A stretch of 64,000 nt of DNA. Source: Duganella sp. CF402. Lineage in GTDB: Bacteria > Pseudomonadota > Gammaproteobacteria > Burkholderiales > Burkholderiaceae_D. Positions 51,828-60,810 of the stretch are shown in pieces. The position numbers and the translations under genes were made by a program. Numbering within the stretch: the stretch's first letter is position 1; every line of letters begins with the position of its first letter. Below the pieces are notes generated by a model. The model saw nothing but the letters and a program-made list of their open reading frames with translations, had not been told where the DNA came from and did no database searches. The DNA lies in assembly GCF_900109645.1 (NCBI RefSeq), contig NZ_FOBG01000001.1, positions 372,001 to 436,000 on the forward strand, read 5' to 3'.

Positions 51828-52925
51828 CTAGTTGGTGGTTAGATCGATGGCTTCACCTTCCACGAAGACGGCCACCGGTTGTAATTCTGCGTTGAGTACC
51901 ACAATGTCGGCCCAGGCGCCCGGCGTGAGGCGGCCACGTTCGGTTTCGCCCAGATAGTCCGCAGGGTAGAGCGACAAACGATTCGATGCATCGGCCAGCT
52001 CCAGCCCAAGCTCGATGAAATTGCGCAGCGCCTGATCCATCGTCAGCACGCTGCCGGCCAGCGATCCGGTGGCCAGCCGCACGCAGCCCAGGCATTTGTA
52101 GACGCGCTGGCTGCCGAGGCCATATTCGCCGTCCGGCATGCCGGTGGCGGAGGTGGCGTCGGTGACGCCGTACAGGCGTGGAATCGCGCGCAGCGCGGCG
52201 CGGATTGCGCCCGGCTCCACGTGCTGCAAGTCCGGGATGATCTCCGCGTATTCCGCATGCGCCAGCGCCGCGCCGACGATGCCAGGCTTGTAGTGGTTCA
52301 GTCCCGTCATGCCGTTGTACAGGTGCGTGAAGCCGGCGGCGCCAGCCTCCAGCGCGGCCACGCCGTCTTCATAGGTGCCGTTGCTATGGCCGATCTGCAC
52401 ACGGATGCCGAGTTCATTCAGTTGCGGAATCAGCGCAAGATGGCCGTCGACTTCGGTGGCGATGGTCATGGCGCGCACCGGCGCTAGTTCGTGATAGCTG
52501 CGCACCAAGTCCATGCTGCCGACCGCAATCGCATCCGCCGGCTGCGCGCCGAGGCGGTGAATGCTGAGGAACGGGCCTTCCAGATGCACGCCCAACATGC
52601 GCGCGGCGCCGGTCGGACGCTCGGCAATCACCGGCGCCAGTCCGCGCAGGGCGCGGCGGATCGAGTTGTCGGTGGCGGTCATGGTGGTGCCCAGCATGGC
52701 GGTGGTGCCGTGCTTCGCATGGGCGCGTGCCACGGTGGCGCCGGCGTCGCCGCCTTGCATGATGTCCACTCCCGCCGCGCCGTGCACGTGCAGGTCGACG
52801 AAGCCGGGCAGGATGGTCAGGGTGCTGTCCGCGTTGTTGTCTTCGCGGATGTGCAGGATGCGCTGGTCGAATCTGATGCTGCCGTTGATCCAGCCATCCG
52901 GGGTGAGAATACGTCCACTCAGCAC
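51828..52925 (-). CDS. N-acetylhexosamine-6-phosphate deacetylase (NagA/AgaA-type)
   Basis: Removes acetate from GlcNAc-6-P or GalNAc-6-P. 365 residues, amidohydrolase barrel: GFVDLHVHGAAG (metal-binding HxH), VHLEGPFLS (Glu), QIGHSNGT, FTHLYNGM (His) and the catalytic Asp in VTDATSATGM. The length is normal. It lies between the AgaR-type gene and the transporter in a five-gene, tightly spaced operon, so the substrate is most likely GalNAc-6-P, by analogy with the AgaA group; this is inference. No iron/zinc preference can be read. Confidence 0.88.
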   Translation of the reverse strand: MLSGRILTPDGWINGSIRFDQRILHIREDNNADSTLTILPGFVDLHVHGAAGVDIMQGGDAGATVARAHAKHGTTAMLGTTMTATDNSIRRALRGLAPVIAERPTGAARMLGVHLEGPFLSIHRLGAQPADAIAVGSMDLVRSYHELAPVRAMTIATEVDGHLALIPQLNELGIRVQIGHSNGTYEDGVAALEAGAAGFTHLYNGMTGLNHYKPGIVGAALAHAEYAEIIPDLQHVEPGAIRAALRAIPRLYGVTDATSATGMPDGEYGLGSQRVYKCLGCVRLATGSLAGSVLTMDQALRNFIELGLELADASNRLSLYPADYLGETERGRLTPGAWADIVVLNAELQPVAVFVEGEAIDLTTN

Positions 52926-52929
52926 AGCG

Positions 52930-53697
52930 TCACTCCGCGATCAAGACTTCGATGCCGGCTTCCAGCAGGCCGTCGCGGTATTCCGGGCTGATGCCGGCGT
53001 CGGTCACCACCGTATGCACGCGGTCCAGCTGCACGATGCGGTGCAGGCTCACGCGGCCGAATTTGGAGGCGTCGGTCAGCACGATGATTTTCTTGGCGCG
53101 TTCCACCATCTTGTGATTCAGGCTGGCCTCCGCCTCGTGGTGGGTCGTCACGCCGAACTGCAGATCGAAACCATCGACACCGAGGAACAGCTTGTCGAAG
53201 CTGTAGGCCTGCAAACAGGCTTCGGCCTGCGTGCCCTGGATCGACAGCGACTGCTTGCGCAGCAGGCCGCCGGTCAGGATCAGGTCCACGCCCGGCGCGT
53301 CGGCCAGCTCCCAGGCGATATTCAGGCCATTGGTCATCACGGTGACGCCTTGCGCCTCGCGCAGATGGCGCGCCAGCGAAATGGTGGTGGTGCCGGAGTC
53401 AATGATGATGTTATCGCCCGGCTGCACCATGCGCGCTGCATACGCGCCGATGCGCGATTTCTGCTCGTGGTTGATGGCGTCCTTTTGCGGCACCGTGTGT
53501 TCGGTCGGCGGCGTGCGCGCCAGCGTGGCGCCGCCGTGGCTGCGCGTGGCCAAGCCTTGCGATTCCAGCGCACTGAGGTCGCTGCGGATGGTCACCGCGG
53601 ATACGCCCAACTGCTCGACCAGCTCGTTGACCTGCACCGAACCGTGTTGGGTGAGCGCCTGCAAAATCGAGGCGCGGCGTTGACTGGTATGTCGCAT
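52930..53697 (-). CDS. DeoR-family regulator, AgaR type
   Basis: 255 residues. The N-terminal DeoR helix-turn-helix is RRASILQALTQHGSVQVNELVEQLGVSAVTIRSDLSALE, and the C-terminal sensor is of the RpiA-like fold common to DeoR, GlpR and AgaR (NIIIDSGTTTISLARHL, LTGGLLRKQSLSIQG). It should repress the operon when no sugar-phosphate is present. Within the GalNAc operon, between kbaZ-type and deacetylase genes. Candidate operators: TACGAAAG-type repeats at 57.2 and 60.7 kb. Confidence 0.85.
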   Translation of the reverse strand: MRHTSQRRASILQALTQHGSVQVNELVEQLGVSAVTIRSDLSALESQGLATRSHGGATLARTPPTEHTVPQKDAINHEQKSRIGAYAARMVQPGDNIIIDSGTTTISLARHLREAQGVTVMTNGLNIAWELADAPGVDLILTGGLLRKQSLSIQGTQAEACLQAYSFDKLFLGVDGFDLQFGVTTHHEAEASLNHKMVERAKKIIVLTDASKFGRVSLHRIVQLDRVHTVVTDAGISPEYRDGLLEAGIEVLIAE

Positions 53698-53731
53698 AGA
53701 GCTGTGCTGTTAATTTATCAAATACGGCAGC

Positions 53732-55075
53732 TTAACAGATTGCGGCAGCGGCGCTAGTCTGCTCGCTGCTGTCTGTTGCGGCGTTGCGGTTGCAGGCGCG
53801 CGCGTACTGCGCCAGCAGGCGGCCGATTTTATGTTCGAGCAGCGCGTTGGCCTTGGCGGCCAGCTGGCCTTGCAGTACTTCCAGGTACTGTTCCGGCAGG
53901 TGTTGGCTCAGCAGCGACAGCGGAATTTCCAGCGCATCCAGATTGGCGACCAGCTTTTCGACCGCTGCCACCACCGGCGCTTCGCCCCAGTAGTAGCGGC
54001 AACGGTCGCTCAGGCCATAGCGGCGCAGCAGGCGCTGCTCGGCGCTGCTGCCGGGATAGTGCTTGGCCCAGTGCTTGGGCTGCGCCAGCATGGTTTCATC
54101 CAGCACCTGCATCAGGCGCGAGACCTGGCCGGCCGGCACCAGTTCTTCTTCGATCTGGCACAGCGCCATCAAGGCTTCGCGCAGGGCGAAGGTGGCGGCC
54201 GGGCCGACCTTGAGGATGGCGAAATGGTCGCGGACCATCTGGTGCAGCGCCGTTTCGCGCTGGTAGTCGGTGGAGTGGGCCTCGAACACGATGCCCGGCT
54301 GGCCGGCCACGAAGGCCGACAGCGCCGCTGCCTGCGTCGCGTCGTAGTGCTGGATATGGGTGTGATCGAAGTCCACGCCCGGCTGTATCACCATCGCGAT
54401 CACGCGGCGCCAGGCGGCGTGCAGGTTCTGGTCCATGAAGGCCTTGCGATGCACGTCCAGCGTGCGTTGGGCTGCTGACGGCGCGGTGACGGCGCCGGCT
54501 TGCGCCAGATTGGCTTCGCCGCCAGGAATCGGCACTTCGGTGCCGATCACGTACACCGGCGGCGGCAGGCCTGCCTGTTCGGCGGCGCGTTCGGCGACGA
54601 TGCACAGGCGCGCCGAACGCGCGGCGATCACTTCATCGCTCAGGTATTGCGGATCGTCGGCGCAGCGCATCGAGCAATCGAGGTGGATCTTGTGGAAGCC
54701 GGCTGCCGCGTAGGCTGCGATCAGCGTTTCGGCATGCTGCATGGCGGTGGTTGCGTCCAGCCCTTGCCACGCATTCGGGCCGAGGTGGTCGCCGCCCAGC
54801 ACCAGGCGCTCAAGCGGGAAGCCTTGTTCACGTGCCATTGTGTGCACGTAGTCGACAAACTGCGGCGGCGTCATGCCGGTGTAGCCGCCGAACTGGTCGA
54901 CCTGATTCGAGGTCGCTTCGACCAGCAGCACGGTGTCGTAAGTGGCGGCGACGCGCATTGCGGCGCGCAGCACGCTCGGATGGCTGCAGCACACGCTGTA
55001 CAAGCCGACGGCTTCGCCACGGCGATGCGCTGCAATGATTTGCTGGACGGGGGACAGGGAGTCGGTGGTGTTCAT
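53732..55075 (-). CDS. Tagatose-bisphosphate aldolase-type subunit (KbaZ/GatZ homologue)
   Basis: 447 residues. Full-length member of the class II tagatose-bisphosphate aldolase non-catalytic family: SSVCCSHPSVLRAAM-like (YSVCCSHPSVLRAAMRVA), VEATSNQVDQFGGYTGM, GGDHLGPNAW, HLDCSMRCADDP. In the aga operon of E. coli KbaZ supports the catalytic KbaY; in Shewanella the homologue AgaZ was described by others as acting in the tagatose-6-phosphate step, as I recall. The catalytic aldolase gene (KbaY/GatY) is not present here. ROK kinase and agaS are immediately upstream. Confidence 0.88.
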   Translation of the reverse strand: MNTTDSLSPVQQIIAAHRRGEAVGLYSVCCSHPSVLRAAMRVAATYDTVLLVEATSNQVDQFGGYTGMTPPQFVDYVHTMAREQGFPLERLVLGGDHLGPNAWQGLDATTAMQHAETLIAAYAAAGFHKIHLDCSMRCADDPQYLSDEVIAARSARLCIVAERAAEQAGLPPPVYVIGTEVPIPGGEANLAQAGAVTAPSAAQRTLDVHRKAFMDQNLHAAWRRVIAMVIQPGVDFDHTHIQHYDATQAAALSAFVAGQPGIVFEAHSTDYQRETALHQMVRDHFAILKVGPAATFALREALMALCQIEEELVPAGQVSRLMQVLDETMLAQPKHWAKHYPGSSAEQRLLRRYGLSDRCRYYWGEAPVVAAVEKLVANLDALEIPLSLLSQHLPEQYLEVLQGQLAAKANALLEHKIGRLLAQYARACNRNAATDSSEQTSAAAAIC

Positions 55076-55077
55076 GG

Positions 55078-56019
55078 TTAGCTTAATTGTTGACGAACGA
55101 GGAGGGCGGCGCCGCGTGCACCGCCTGCATCTCCAAACGCAGGTGGCAGCACCGGCGGCGTGCGCACGCCAGGGAACAGGTGGCGGTTCATCGCCGCCGG
55201 GAGTTTTTCGTACAGGTGCGCCAGTTGCGACAAGCCGCCGCCCAGCACAATCGCGTGCGGATCGAGCGTCAGCACCAGCGTGGCCAGCGCATGGCCCAGC
55301 AGGTCGAGGTGCACGTCCAGCGTTTGTTGCGCGGTGGCCGAGCCGCCTTGCGCGCGCGCCACGATGGCCAGCGGCGTTTCGTCGCCGCCGCCGAAGTGGC
55401 GGTACATCTGCTGCATGCCGGGACCGGAGACGTAGCGCTCAAGGCAGCCGCGCCGCCCGCAAGGGCAGTCGATCAGCGGCAGGCCGTGCGGCGCCAGCAG
55501 TGATGCGGCCAGCGGCCAGTGGCCCCATTCGCCGGCGACGCCGTTCGAACCGCGCATCAGGCGGCCGTTGACGCAGAAGCCGCCGCCCGCACCGGTGCCG
55601 ATGATGGCGCCGAACATGGTGGCCATGCCATCGGCCGCGCCGCCCTGCGCTTCGGACAGCGCAAAGCACTGGCAGTCGTTGCCGACGGCGAGTGGGCGTT
55701 GCAGGGCTTGTTCCAGCGATTGAACGACCAGGCGGCCGTTCAGCGCCGGCACATTGGAGCTGATCTGGCGGCCGGTCACGCTGTCGATCACGCCCGGCAG
55801 GCCGATGCCGACCGGCGCGCGCAGGCCCAGCGCGTCGTCGGCGCGGCCGATCAGACCTTGTATCGCGGCGATGAAGGCGGCGAAGTCGGTGCCCGGCGTG
55901 GCGATGCGTTCGCGGTGGACCTCGCGCAGTTGCTGGTCCTCTTCGGCAAACGCCACCAGCTCGATCTTGGTGCCGCCGATGTCGATGCCGTGGTAGCCGA
56001 AGTTTTTAGAATTCGTCAT
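55078..56019 (-). CDS. ROK-family N-acetylhexosamine kinase
   Basis: 313 residues. ATP site: GIDIGGTKIELVAF, then PVGIGLPGVIDS, NDCQCFALSEAQGGAA (catalytic Asp), GTGAGGGF. The zinc site, characteristic of ROK proteins, is GVAGEWGHW with His and CPCGRRGCLERYVSG. It resembles NagK-type GlcNAc kinases; in this operon it may act on GalNAc. Overlaps the SIS gene by 14 bases and precedes the kbaZ-type gene by two, so all are coupled. Confidence 0.85.
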   Translation of the reverse strand: MTNSKNFGYHGIDIGGTKIELVAFAEEDQQLREVHRERIATPGTDFAAFIAAIQGLIGRADDALGLRAPVGIGLPGVIDSVTGRQISSNVPALNGRLVVQSLEQALQRPLAVGNDCQCFALSEAQGGAADGMATMFGAIIGTGAGGGFCVNGRLMRGSNGVAGEWGHWPLAASLLAPHGLPLIDCPCGRRGCLERYVSGPGMQQMYRHFGGGDETPLAIVARAQGGSATAQQTLDVHLDLLGHALATLVLTLDPHAIVLGGGLSQLAHLYEKLPAAMNRHLFPGVRTPPVLPPAFGDAGGARGAALLVRQQLS

Positions 56020-57142
56020 GGCGGTAAATGGTGACGCCTTGCACCACGCGGTTCACGATGCCGCCGGTGAATGGATTATCGGGACGCAGTTGCAACTGCG
56101 CCGATTGATGCAGCGCGTACTGCTGCGCCATCAGCAGCCACAAAGGCGCCAGCCATGCGTCGGGCCACGACGGCGTGTCGATGCCGAAGTCGCCGCCGGC
56201 GCCTACGGTCAGCACATGGCTGGCTACCTGGTCGCGGCGCAGTTCCGCCAGCAGGTCTTGCTCGTAGCGGCGCGACAGCGGATCGGCGCTGCGGAACAGC
56301 AGCACCAGCGTGTCCTTGTTCACGGCGGCTTTCGGGCCGTGGCGGAAACCGAGGGCGCTGTTCGCCATCGTCATGACCGCCCCTGCGGTCAGCTCCATGA
56401 TTTTCAGCGCTGCTTCCTTGGCCAGCGCTTCCAGCGGGCCGCTGCCCAGATAGATCACGCGCGATACCGGTTGTGCCGCCAGTTGCGCCACCGGTGCAGA
56501 CCACTGCTCGGCCGCTTGCTCGCCGATGCCGGCCAGCTGGTTCAGGCGCTCCGGCTGGAAATCCGGATCCAGCGCGCTCAATGCGGCCAGCAGCATGCAG
56601 GTGAAGCTGCTGGTCATGGCGAAGCCGCGATCGCAGCTGGCCGCCGGCATCATCAGGTTGAAGGTGTCGCTATCGCCTTCGCTTTGCTTTGCCAGTGCGC
56701 CGTCCGCGTTGCAGGTGATGTTGAGGAAGCGTGCGTTCGGCACCAGGTCGCGCACCAGCTGCACGGCGGCGGTGCTTTCAGGGCTGTTGCCGCTGCGGGC
56801 GAAAGACACCAGCAGCGTCGGCGCGCCGGTTTCCAGATACAGGGCAGGGTGGGTCAACAGGCTGGTGGTCGAAATGGCGCGCACCTGGCACGGCCACGCC
56901 GCGTTGATTTCATCCGCGATGATTTCGCCCACGTAGGCCGAGCTGCCGGCGCCGGTCAGGATTACACGTTGATGCGGGTTGCGCAGGCTGTCGCCGAGGA
57001 AGGCGGCGATGCGGCTCTGTTCTGCGCTCAAATGCGCCGCCAGTTCACGCCACAGGGCTGGCTGGTGGGCGATTTCTTCGGCCGTATCGAGGCCGCCGAT
57101 GGTGCGCCATTCGTCGGTCGTACGCTGGAATAAGGTAGTCAT
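56006..57142 (-). CDS. agaS: SIS-domain sugar-phosphate isomerase/deaminase, AgaS type
   Basis: 378 residues from ATG 57142 (a frame opens 20 residues upstream). Two SIS lobes: QRVILTGAGSSAYVGEIIADEINA with SFARSGNSPESTAAV, and RVIYLGSGPLEALAKEAALKIMELTAG. AgaS converts galactosamine-6-phosphate to tagatose-6-phosphate plus ammonia in the GalNAc pathway. This protein begins the left-facing operon, opposite GH31. The leader contains the CGAAAG-type repeats proposed as AgaR-type operators. It belongs to this family rather than GlmS because it lacks the glutaminase domain. Confidence 0.88.
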   Translation of the reverse strand: MTTLFQRTTDEWRTIGGLDTAEEIAHQPALWRELAAHLSAEQSRIAAFLGDSLRNPHQRVILTGAGSSAYVGEIIADEINAAWPCQVRAISTTSLLTHPALYLETGAPTLLVSFARSGNSPESTAAVQLVRDLVPNARFLNITCNADGALAKQSEGDSDTFNLMMPAASCDRGFAMTSSFTCMLLAALSALDPDFQPERLNQLAGIGEQAAEQWSAPVAQLAAQPVSRVIYLGSGPLEALAKEAALKIMELTAGAVMTMANSALGFRHGPKAAVNKDTLVLLFRSADPLSRRYEQDLLAELRRDQVASHVLTVGAGGDFGIDTPSWPDAWLAPLWLLMAQQYALHQSAQLQLRPDNPFTGGIVNRVVQGVTIYRHDEF

Positions 57143-57402
57143 CGAAAGATTTTCTCTGGTGAAGGTCAGGGAAAGAGTAAGGTTTAATTTTCGAAATGTC
57201 AAATACGAAAGTAAAAAGAAAGATTGTTCGCGACCTGTTTCAGCCCTTCTGTGACTCTTTTGCTACGAAAACGAAAGTTTGTTGTTCGTGCGTTCATCGA
57301 TACGAAAGATTTTAATCAAATTTTTGAAGATTCCTCTTTCTTTTTGTTGACCGGCTTTGTTTTTATTTTTAGAGTAAATGCATCCCAACGGATTTTCTTT
57401 CG
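57143..57402. promoter_or_regulatory. Divergent control region with repeated CGAAAG sites
   Basis: The 274 bp between agaS and the GH31 gene are AT-rich and contain CGAAAG or its complement at 57143-57148, 57206-57211, 57272-57277, 57303-57308 and 57397-57402, with CGAAAA at 57266-57271. TACGAAAG occurs twice, at 57204-57211 and 57301-57308. The same octamer is at 60731-60738, before the receptor gene. Candidate operators of the regulator at 52930-53697. Confidence 0.55.
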
Positions 57403-57416
57403 AAAATAAGCAAACT

Positions 57417-60400
57417 ATGAAACAAATCTCCGCCATCGTTGCCTTGCTCGCCAGTGGCCCTTTGTTGGCCGCCCCGATCGGCAACCTGCGTACCGTGACC
57501 GCCGCTGCCGGCCAGCAGTGGGACCTGGTGACGGATACCGGCGCCCATGTACAGGTTAGCCTTCCGCGTGCCGATGTGCTGCATATTTGGGCCGGTCCCC
57601 AATCCGGCTTGACCGGCGCTGGCGACAAGGCCGCTCCCATCGTGGTCGCCACGCCGGCGGCCTCGGTGGAGCACAGCGTCAGCGAGCAGGCCGACCATAT
57701 CGTGATCCGCACGCCGGCACTGAGCCTGCGCATCGACCGCAAGCCGCTGCGTTTCACGCTGTTCCGCGCCGGTGATGCGCAGCCGCTGTGGCGCGAGGTG
57801 CAGCCGCTGGAGCTGGGCGACAAGCAAAGCGTGCAGACGCTGTCCAGCGACAAGGCGGAGCGCTTCTTCGGCGGCGGCCAACAGAACGGCCGTTATGAAT
57901 TCAAGGGCAAGCAGCTGCAGGTATCGTACTCCGGCGGCTGGGAAGAGGGCGATCGTCCAAGTCCCGCGCCGTTCCTCATGAGCTCTCGCGGCTGGGGCAT
58001 GCTGCGCAATACGTGGTCCGATGGCAGCTACGATTTGCGCCAGCAGGACCAGATCTCGCTTGAACATGACGAGGCGCGTTTTGAGGCCTACTACTTTGTC
58101 GGCAAGGACGTGCGCGATGTGCTGGCGCGTTACACCGAGTGGACCGGCCGCGCGCGCATGCTGCCACGCTGGGCGCTGGAATACGGTGACGCCGATTGCT
58201 ACAACGACGGCGACAACGTCAAGAAACCGGGCACGGTGCCGAAGGGCTGGACCGATGGGCCGACCGGCAAGACGCCGGACGTGATCGAGACGGTGGCGCG
58301 CAAGTATCGCGAACACGATATGCCGGGCGGCTGGATTCTGCCGAACGATGGTTATGGCTGCGGTTATTCGTCGCTGCCGGAAACGGTGCAGGGCCTTGCC
58401 CAATATGGCTTCCGCACCGGCCTGTGGACCGAGAACGGCGTCGAGAAAATGGCATGGGAAGTCGGCACCGCCGGCACCCGCGTGCAAAAGCTGGACGTGG
58501 CGTGGACCGGCAAGGGCTATCAATTTTCGCTGGATGCCAACAAGTCGGCCTACGACGGCATCCTGAATAATTCCGATGGACGTCCATTCATCTGGACCGT
58601 GATGGGCTGGGCGGGGACCCAGCGTTACGCTGTCACCTGGACTGGCGACCAGAGCGCCAGCTGGGACTATATTCGCTGGCATGTGCCGACCTTGATCGGT
58701 TCCGGCTTGTCCGGCCAGGCCTATGCGACCGGTGACGTGGATGCGATTTTCGGCGGTAGCCCGGAAACCTACACGCGCGATTTGCAGTGGAAGAGTTTTA
58801 CGCCGGTGTTGATGGGCATGTCCGGCTGGGCGGCGGCGGAGCGCAAGCATCCGTGGTGGTTTGCCGAGCCTTATGTCAGCATCAACCGCCGTTACCTGAA
58901 GCTGAAGATGCGCCTCACGCCGTACATGTACACGCTGATGCGCGAGGCGGAGCAGAGCGGCGCGCCGCTGGTGCGCGGTTTGATGTGGGACCATCCGCAA
59001 GACCCGGCAGCCAACACAGAAGCGTATAAGTACCAGTACTTGCTGGGCCGCGATTTGCTGGTGGCGCCGGTGTATCGCAGTCAGGCGGTGAGCCAGGGCT
59101 GGCGTCGCGCCATCCACTTGCCGCAGGGCCGCTGGTTCGATTACTGGGATGGCCGCCAGGCCACGGCGGACAAGGAGGGGCGCGATATCGACCTCGCTGT
59201 CACACTGGACAAGCTGCCGGTGTTCGTGCGCGCCGGTGCTATCCTGCCGATGTATCCGGAGATGCTGTACGACGGCCAGAAACCGAAGGATGTGCTGACG
59301 CTGGACCTGTATCCAGACGGCGCTTCCGAGTTCACGCTGTATGAAGATGACGGCAATACGCGCCGCTATCAGGACGGTGCCTACAGCCAGCAGGTGATTC
59401 GCATGAACGCGGACACCGATGGTGTGCGGGTCGATGTCGCGCCGGTGATTGGCAGCTACGACGGCCAGCTGGCGCAGCGCGCCTACGCTTTGCGTATGCT
59501 GACCCGTCAACGGCCGGTGTCTGTGAGCGTCGCCGCCACTACGTCGAGCGCCTTGCTGTCTCCGCTGGCCGACCGCGCTGCGTTCGATGCGGCGACCGAG
59601 GGCTGGTACTTCGATGCCGAGGAGCGCAAAGGCACGCTGCATGTGAAGACCGCTAGCCGCGACATTCGCCAGCCGCTGCGCTTCACGGTGCAGGCACGGG
59701 CGGCGCTGGTCGCCGACGACGCCTTCGCAGCCGCTCCGGCGCTGGGCCGCGCCATTCCTGCCGACGCCATGATGGTGATGAACCGCCCAGCCGAAGAAAA
59801 CGGCAGCCCGCTGGAAAACGCCTTCGACAACAACCCGACCACCTGGTTCCGCACCGCGCGCAGCCCGGCGGTGCAAGGCGGTCCGCACGAGTGGGTGATT
59901 GGCTTCACCGAGCGCCGCCTGGTCGACGCCATCGAGCTCGCGCCGCGCAACGACCAGCACTGGCAGCACGGCCAGATCCGCGACTATGAAATCTACATGG
60001 GCGACAACAGCGGCGACTGGGGCGCACCGATCAAACGCGGCCAGCTGAAACTGTCGAAGGACATGCAGACCATCAGCTTCCCGCCGACCGTCGGCCGCCT
60101 GCTGCGCTTCCGCGTCCTCAGCACGCAGAATCCGGAAGGCGACGGCGCGGCCAGCACAGATCCAATGGTCACCGCAGCCAACGTGCCAACAGCCCGCGCC
60201 TTCAACGCCTCCGTTGCCAGCGAAGTTGCGCCGATCACGCTGTCCGAATTCCACGTGCTGGCGGTGCAGCAGAAGGAAGGCCCGGAACTGCAGCAGTTCC
60301 TGTCCGACCTGCCGCTGCCGAAGACGGTCAGCCGCGACAAGCCTGCCGGCGCCAGGGAGATGCGCATGAACGGCCTGTGGTTCCGCAAAGGACTCGGCGT

Positions 60401-60713
60401 CGGCGCATCCAGCCGCATCGACCTGCAACTGGCCGGCAGCTGGAACCTGCTGCGCGCCGATCTGGGTATCGATGACAGCTGCCGCAACGCTGGTGGCCTG
60501 CAGTTCCAGGTCTGGAGCGGCGAGCGCCTGCTGTACGACAGCGGCCTGATTACCGCTCCGGCCGTGGTCAAACCGGAGATCGATGTGCGGGGCCTGAGTC
60601 AAATCAGCCTGCGCACGCTGGGCGCGCGTGGCAGCAAACCGCAGCAAGTCTGCGGCAACTGGGCCAACGCGGTCTTGCTTGGCACGGAGGGAAGCACGGT
60701 CACGCCGCGCTAA
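57417..60713 (+). CDS. GH31 glycoside hydrolase, alpha-N-acetylgalactosaminidase-like, with CBM32 and NPCBM
   Basis: 1098 residues. The ATG at 57417 starts a signal peptide (MKQISAIVALLASGPLLAAP); an earlier ATG at 57378 would add 13 residues. A GH31 barrel (about 240-560) includes GWILPNDGYGCGYSSLPETV, LWTENGVEKMAWEVGTAGTRVQKLDVAWTG (Asp360 as the probable nucleophile) and YAVTWTGDQSASWDYIRWH (Asp411 as the probable acid/base). This text, in particular, resembles GH31 subfamily 18. After beta domains come an F5/8-like CBM32 (about 783-905) and a C-terminal NPCBM/NEW2 domain (about 950-1095). Divergent from the agaS operon and upstream of a TonB receptor. Proposed to remove alpha-linked GalNAc in the periplasm. 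Confidence 0.88.
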   Translation: MKQISAIVALLASGPLLAAPIGNLRTVTAAAGQQWDLVTDTGAHVQVSLPRADVLHIWAGPQSGLTGAGDKAAPIVVATPAASVEHSVSEQADHIVIRTPALSLRIDRKPLRFTLFRAGDAQPLWREVQPLELGDKQSVQTLSSDKAERFFGGGQQNGRYEFKGKQLQVSYSGGWEEGDRPSPAPFLMSSRGWGMLRNTWSDGSYDLRQQDQISLEHDEARFEAYYFVGKDVRDVLARYTEWTGRARMLPRWALEYGDADCYNDGDNVKKPGTVPKGWTDGPTGKTPDVIETVARKYREHDMPGGWILPNDGYGCGYSSLPETVQGLAQYGFRTGLWTENGVEKMAWEVGTAGTRVQKLDVAWTGKGYQFSLDANKSAYDGILNNSDGRPFIWTVMGWAGTQRYAVTWTGDQSASWDYIRWHVPTLIGSGLSGQAYATGDVDAIFGGSPETYTRDLQWKSFTPVLMGMSGWAAAERKHPWWFAEPYVSINRRYLKLKMRLTPYMYTLMREAEQSGAPLVRGLMWDHPQDPAANTEAYKYQYLLGRDLLVAPVYRSQAVSQGWRRAIHLPQGRWFDYWDGRQATADKEGRDIDLAVTLDKLPVFVRAGAILPMYPEMLYDGQKPKDVLTLDLYPDGASEFTLYEDDGNTRRYQDGAYSQQVIRMNADTDGVRVDVAPVIGSYDGQLAQRAYALRMLTRQRPVSVSVAATTSSALLSPLADRAAFDAATEGWYFDAEERKGTLHVKTASRDIRQPLRFTVQARAALVADDAFAAAPALGRAIPADAMMVMNRPAEENGSPLENAFDNNPTTWFRTARSPAVQGGPHEWVIGFTERRLVDAIELAPRNDQHWQHGQIRDYEIYMGDNSGDWGAPIKRGQLKLSKDMQTISFPPTVGRLLRFRVLSTQNPEGDGAASTDPMVTAANVPTARAFNASVASEVAPITLSEFHVLAVQQKEGPELQQFLSDLPLPKTVSRDKPAGAREMRMNGLWFRKGLGVGASSRIDLQLAGSWNLLRADLGIDDSCRNAGGLQFQVWSGERLLYDSGLITAPAVVKPEIDVRGLSQISLRTLGARGSKPQQVCGNWANAVLLGTEGSTVTPR

Positions 60714-60730
60714 TCCAAACACAGTTTTCA

Positions 60731-60738
60731 TACGAAAG
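60731..60738 (+). promoter_or_regulatory. TACGAAAG site before the receptor gene
   Basis: The octamer matches those in the agaS-GH31 region. It lies 18 bp after the GH31 stop and 73 bp before the receptor start; a short G/C hairpin (CCCCTCTTC ... GAGGGG) follows at 60740-60763. Suggests a second promoter under the same regulator. The hairpin may also act as a terminator for GH31. Confidence 0.4.
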
Positions 60739-60810
60739 AGCCCCTCTTCGGACCGGGGAGGGGTTGTTGCAGCCTCACGATAACAAACCATAGACAACAG
60801 GGAGAGAACC

